Shown: positions 60,623 to 64,000 of the stretch, piece after piece
How the letters are laid out: every line of letters starts with the position of its first letter
Numbering within the stretch: position 1 is the first letter of the stretch
The notes under the pieces: model-generated
The model's input: only the letters and a program-made list of their open reading frames with translations
The model's database searches: none
Told to the model about the DNA's origin: nothing
Translations under genes and position numbers: made by a program
From: Haliotis asinina
Lineage: Eukaryota; Mollusca; Gastropoda; Lepetellida; Haliotidae
Length of the DNA stretch: 64,000 bases
Assembly: GCF_037392515.1 (NCBI RefSeq)
Contig: NC_090282.1
Span: 32,601,054 to 32,665,053, forward strand
Direction: 5' to 3'

Positions 60623-61650
60623 TGAAGTTGACTACATAAAATTCACTTGATTCATCATGCGTTAATTTTCTGCTGACTTAGGTTAGTGGAATCTGTAAAT
60701 TATAAAAGCATGTGGCCTTACACTTACTTTTTTTCAACATTTTTTTTAAGAAAACAGTAATTCATGTAGCCACATCTGACAAAACAGACTTCTGATGACA
60801 AATTCTAGTCTTTATGCTTTAACGCACTCATAATACATCTTCTGATGACCAATTCTAGCCAGGATCTTCACGCTTCAGCAGAAATTACAAGAAACCCATA
60901 TCAGAATATCAACCATGAAGAAATCAGGGTGTATCTGTATTTATGAGGATAAGAATATATCCCTTATACTCAGCATCCAAACAAAACACCATACTCCGTC
61001 ACTAAAACTTACAGAACACAGTGCAAATTAACTTCATCTCAAAAACCTTTTCTCTATCGATTCTGAATTTGTTTCAATGTTTTTACAATTTTAGACTGAA
61101 ACATAAATAGGTACAACAAATATGAAATAAATATATACAATTGTTGTACTTGTATCACACAGAGTATATATGGTTTTGTAAATCCCTCAGATAAACCATT
61201 ATTCCATAACCTTTTATAACAAATCCAAACACTGATTGAAACATTGAAAACTTATATTATTATTTTTTGTTCATAGAAAAACATTGTCCACTTTATTCAA
61301 TTATACAAGATGAGTATGGTATATGCACAAATGTAAAAATATCCTGACTCGTAAAAGATTCTTCATTCCAGACAAATGGAGACTTCACATTCGGGACATG
61401 TGTCAAGCAGCTTCCAGTACAAACATGACCCTAGAGCAGAGAAGCAATATCTATATTACGTCAAAAGTAACGTTTGTGGTGTATCAGTAGTGTTGTGGAA
61501 CATATGCCTTCATTATATGATCACACAGGTGTGCTCCTCAGGTTCATACGGACTGTGAACACCATGATTACATCCCTGTTGTCATAGAGAAGTCAAATCA
61601 ACATCCCCTTGATTCCCAGGACTTCTACAACAGACTAAGATAATGAAAGA

Positions 61651-61746
61651 GTGAGTGAGGGAGTTTAGTTTTATTACACTGCACTCAAAAATATTCCAGC
61701 TTTATAGCGGCGGTCTGGAAGTAATTGAGTCTGGACCAGACATCAT
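61651..61746 (-). mobile_element. SINE A fragment
   Basis: GAGTGAGTGAGGGAGTTTAG, AAAATATTCCAGCTTTATAG and TTGAGTCTGGACCAGAC. Confidence 0.7.
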
Positions 61747-61773
61747 GCGAATACATGTTGAGTAACAACTGAT

Positions 61774-61862
61774 TGAGTCAGTTCTATGATGCCATATTTA
61801 GCAATATTCCAGCAATTTACAACAGGGGAAATGAAAAAGGGATTTCACACATTGTGCTCAAA
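61774..61862 (-). mobile_element. SINE B fragment
   Basis: GATGCCATATTTAGCAATAT, TCCAGCAATTTACAACAGGG, TTTCACACATTGTGC. Confidence 0.6.
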
Positions 61863-62530
61863 GTAACAACTGAAAATATGCAAGACCCAAACTCAAGAAG
61901 CAAATCACTATTTCCAAACAGTATCTCATACTTTTATTTACTGATCAAGTACAGATTTCATGCATGTCTAGATCTATTACAATCCAAGATCTGGGGCTGA
62001 AAAGCACCCAAAATTATCCAAATATGTGGTTAGCACAAATAACACAAATGTTCTTATTCTGCATGACCAACTCCATTGAGGGTTTACGGTGTAATGGTCA
62101 TATCTTTGTGTGAGATTGAATCAGTGAACTGTATGTCAGCTAGCAGCCATTGTGATCATGGTCACGCTTCAGCAAACAAGGGCAGGATCAACCCACTGGA
62201 GGAAGCTAATCATGCAATGAAGGCAGGAAGCACTTGTTATGTTACAACACTTACATCACAGTCTGTCATATTTTGTCTGCTTGTTTCGGGATTATTTCTG
62301 TAACAGAGGTGCTTTCTACGGGGATTTGTCAAGCATTTGTAAAGAAACTGTGCCGACACCTCTCACACATATATATACATATTGTAGGTGTCATAATCTT
62401 GTCTCTGATGTTAAACCCTGCATCATGTTATTTCATTAGTGATATCTTACCTGTGTTGACTGGCTCATATGTCAGAATGAATAATAACTAGTTACATTCT
62501 TTATTTGTAAATTCAGCCTGACTTACTTTG

Positions 62531-62679
62531 AGTGAGTGAGTGAGTGAGTGAGTGAGTGGGTGGGTGGGTGGGTGGGTGAGTGAGTGAGTGAGTGAGTGAG
62601 TGTGTGTGTGGGTGGGTGGGTGAGTGTGTGAGTGAGTGAGTGAGTGAGTGAGTGAGTGAGTGAGTGAGTGAGTGAGTGA
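62531..62679. repeat. Compound (GTGA)n/(GTGG)n microsatellite
   Basis: About 150 bp of GTGA with two interior GTGG blocks and a GTGT patch, a nested order GTGA-GTGG-GTGA-GTGT-GTGG-GTGA. Long THSL-type frames across it on the minus strand are repeat artefacts. Confidence 0.95.
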
Positions 62680-63065
62680 CAAGACTAAGTTTACACATGA
62701 CACAAAGAGATCTATAATCACACAAAGTTACTTACCAAAGCAAATGTTCATGTACACTTTTCAAAGAGAGGATTCAAGAAGATTAAAAAATATGTTTACA
62801 TTCTTCTATACACTATTCTTCAACAACTTCTTTGATACTAGTGGGAACAGTGCAGGATGTCCCATTACAAATTATTCATCTACCCGTATGACGATGTTCG
62901 CATCATTGGTGCCGTTCACCTGAATCATATACAAGTTACTGGCAGCTTTTGACAGTCATCGTACAAGCTGATCTTGTGGACACGTCTATATTTTCCCAAG
63001 TATATGAATCCCTGTCATATACATCTATGGGTTCAAAATTAACATGAAGTATAATCTGAAAATAC

Positions 63066-63160
63066 AGTCATCCCTCTCAATAATGCGCTTCGGGATACCG
63101 CGGATTTGGTTAAACCGCGGGGTAATCCGTGGCTCCCATAAAAAAGTTGAACTGTGATCA
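63066..63160. mobile_element. Partial pogo/Tigger-like element end
   Basis: TA then CAGTCATCCCTCTCAATAAT, followed by a CCGCGG...CCGCGG inverted pair. The other terminus (GAGGGATGACTG) is not seen, so the element is truncated or the partner end has decayed. Confidence 0.45.
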
Positions 63161-64000
63161 CACCCCTTCACCCCTTTATAAATTATGCGAACTAGTGAAA
63201 TTCAGTGTGGCTGGCAACTGACAGTGTTTATCGTACATATTCATTGTGTTTCAGTTGCTTAAAACATACAGGGCTTCCTCAATAATAATCATACCAACAT
63301 CGCAGTAGTAACTTATGAAAGACAAGACATGCTATCAGTCCAGTTACAAGGAGTATTTACAATGTTTGCAGTAATGCAACACACCATGCTCTAGCGTGGT
63401 AAAACACATTCATCCCAGAATGTATGGTATCAGAAACCACATTTTACTTGATTAAATTCAATCCCAACTTTATTTATTAAAACTGTTGACCAAAACAACC
63501 GAAACACAGCAAGAGATTGGCATTACTTCATTCCATACACGTACAACTTCCGATTACCACATTCTTGAGGGTCCGTTTTTCGCGCCTATCAGCACCAATT
63601 TTACGTTATTCTTAGCAATCATGACAGATTACAGTCTCGTAATCCATGGACTCTGAGACCCGTGTTATTTACTCATTGAAATCATTTTCAACAGCTAAAT
63701 GGCCAACATTTTGTTTTTTCACAATCAGAGTTGCAAGTACAGCAGGAAGTCAGCAGTGACTTGTCAAACTGTCTCCTACGTAAAATGTATCCAGACAGGT
63801 AATGGCTTGTGTTCACTGATATATTAAATATGGTTGCAGAAAACATGCATTATATGCTAGCAATGAAAATTATCTGTTACAATAACTGCATAATATGTAA
63901 CATATTCTGATAATGGAATAGAAGTTCTTTGATGTAATATTATGGGATCATTTTTACCTGAATCACCGGTACGTTGGACCAAAACATCTGTGCACAGCTG

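Larger units (their letters stand above)
59930..64000. other. Right end of window, no confident gene
   Basis: SINE fragments, the GTGA microsatellite and a Tigger-like end. Minus-strand donors are present at about 62738 (GTAAGT) and 63958 (GTAAAA), which could belong to early PAF-AH exons. A TTTCGCGCC (E2F-type) word lies near 63577. Confidence 0.35.

Noticed and set aside
62488..62725. Minus-strand frames rich in THSL repeats
   Set aside because: These are translations of the GTGA/GTGG microsatellite.

Overview
The window looks like nuclear DNA of a marine gastropod, most likely an abalone (Haliotis) or a close relative. It is AT-rich, its genes are cut into small exons by long introns, and it carries many copies of two tRNA-like SINE families that end in a CTCA-type tail, which I associate with abalone genomes. 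There are no bacterial-type operons. The organism call is an inference; no database was consulted.

Two genes can be reconstructed from exon phases and splice sites, and they point towards each other. Gene 1 (+ strand, coding exons 21968-29767) encodes a 669-residue single-pass membrane protein. It has a short outer segment, one membrane span, a CxC pair beside the membrane, and a long disordered tail with 25 tyrosines. Twenty of these tyrosines are in Yxx(V/I/L) motifs. This is the layout of PAG1/LAT/LIME-type transmembrane adaptors, which are phosphorylated by Src-family kinases and recruit SH2 proteins. No enzymatic or SH2 domain is visible. Reading through the splice donor at 24736/24737 gives a 413-residue short form, and that donor sits at the start of a four-copy, ~113-bp tandem duplication.

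Gene 2 (- strand, exons 52162-46070) is the C-terminal 60% of a plasma-type platelet-activating-factor acetylhydrolase (PLA2G7 family). The Ser/Asp/His catalytic triad is intact and there is a histidine-rich insertion. Its 5' exons were not found and probably lie beyond position 64000 or in the unassigned 52.2-64 kb stretch.

Layout: 1-21.9 kb has no confident coding sequence. It holds a CpG-richer block at 1.1-2.2 kb that could be a promoter, many SINEs, a foldback element (7.58-7.90 kb) and a 1.4-kb higher-order minisatellite (15.26-16.66 kb). 21.9-31.3 kb is gene 1 with its 3' UTR. 31.3-46 kb is intergenic with MITEs, a 38-bp minisatellite and SINEs. 46.07-52.2 kb is gene 2. 52.2-64 kb is its upstream side with SINEs, a G-rich run, a large GTGA microsatellite and a pogo/Tigger-like terminus. 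Both SINE families share the same 3' tail, and three copies have perfect 12-15 bp target-site duplications, so that family moved recently.
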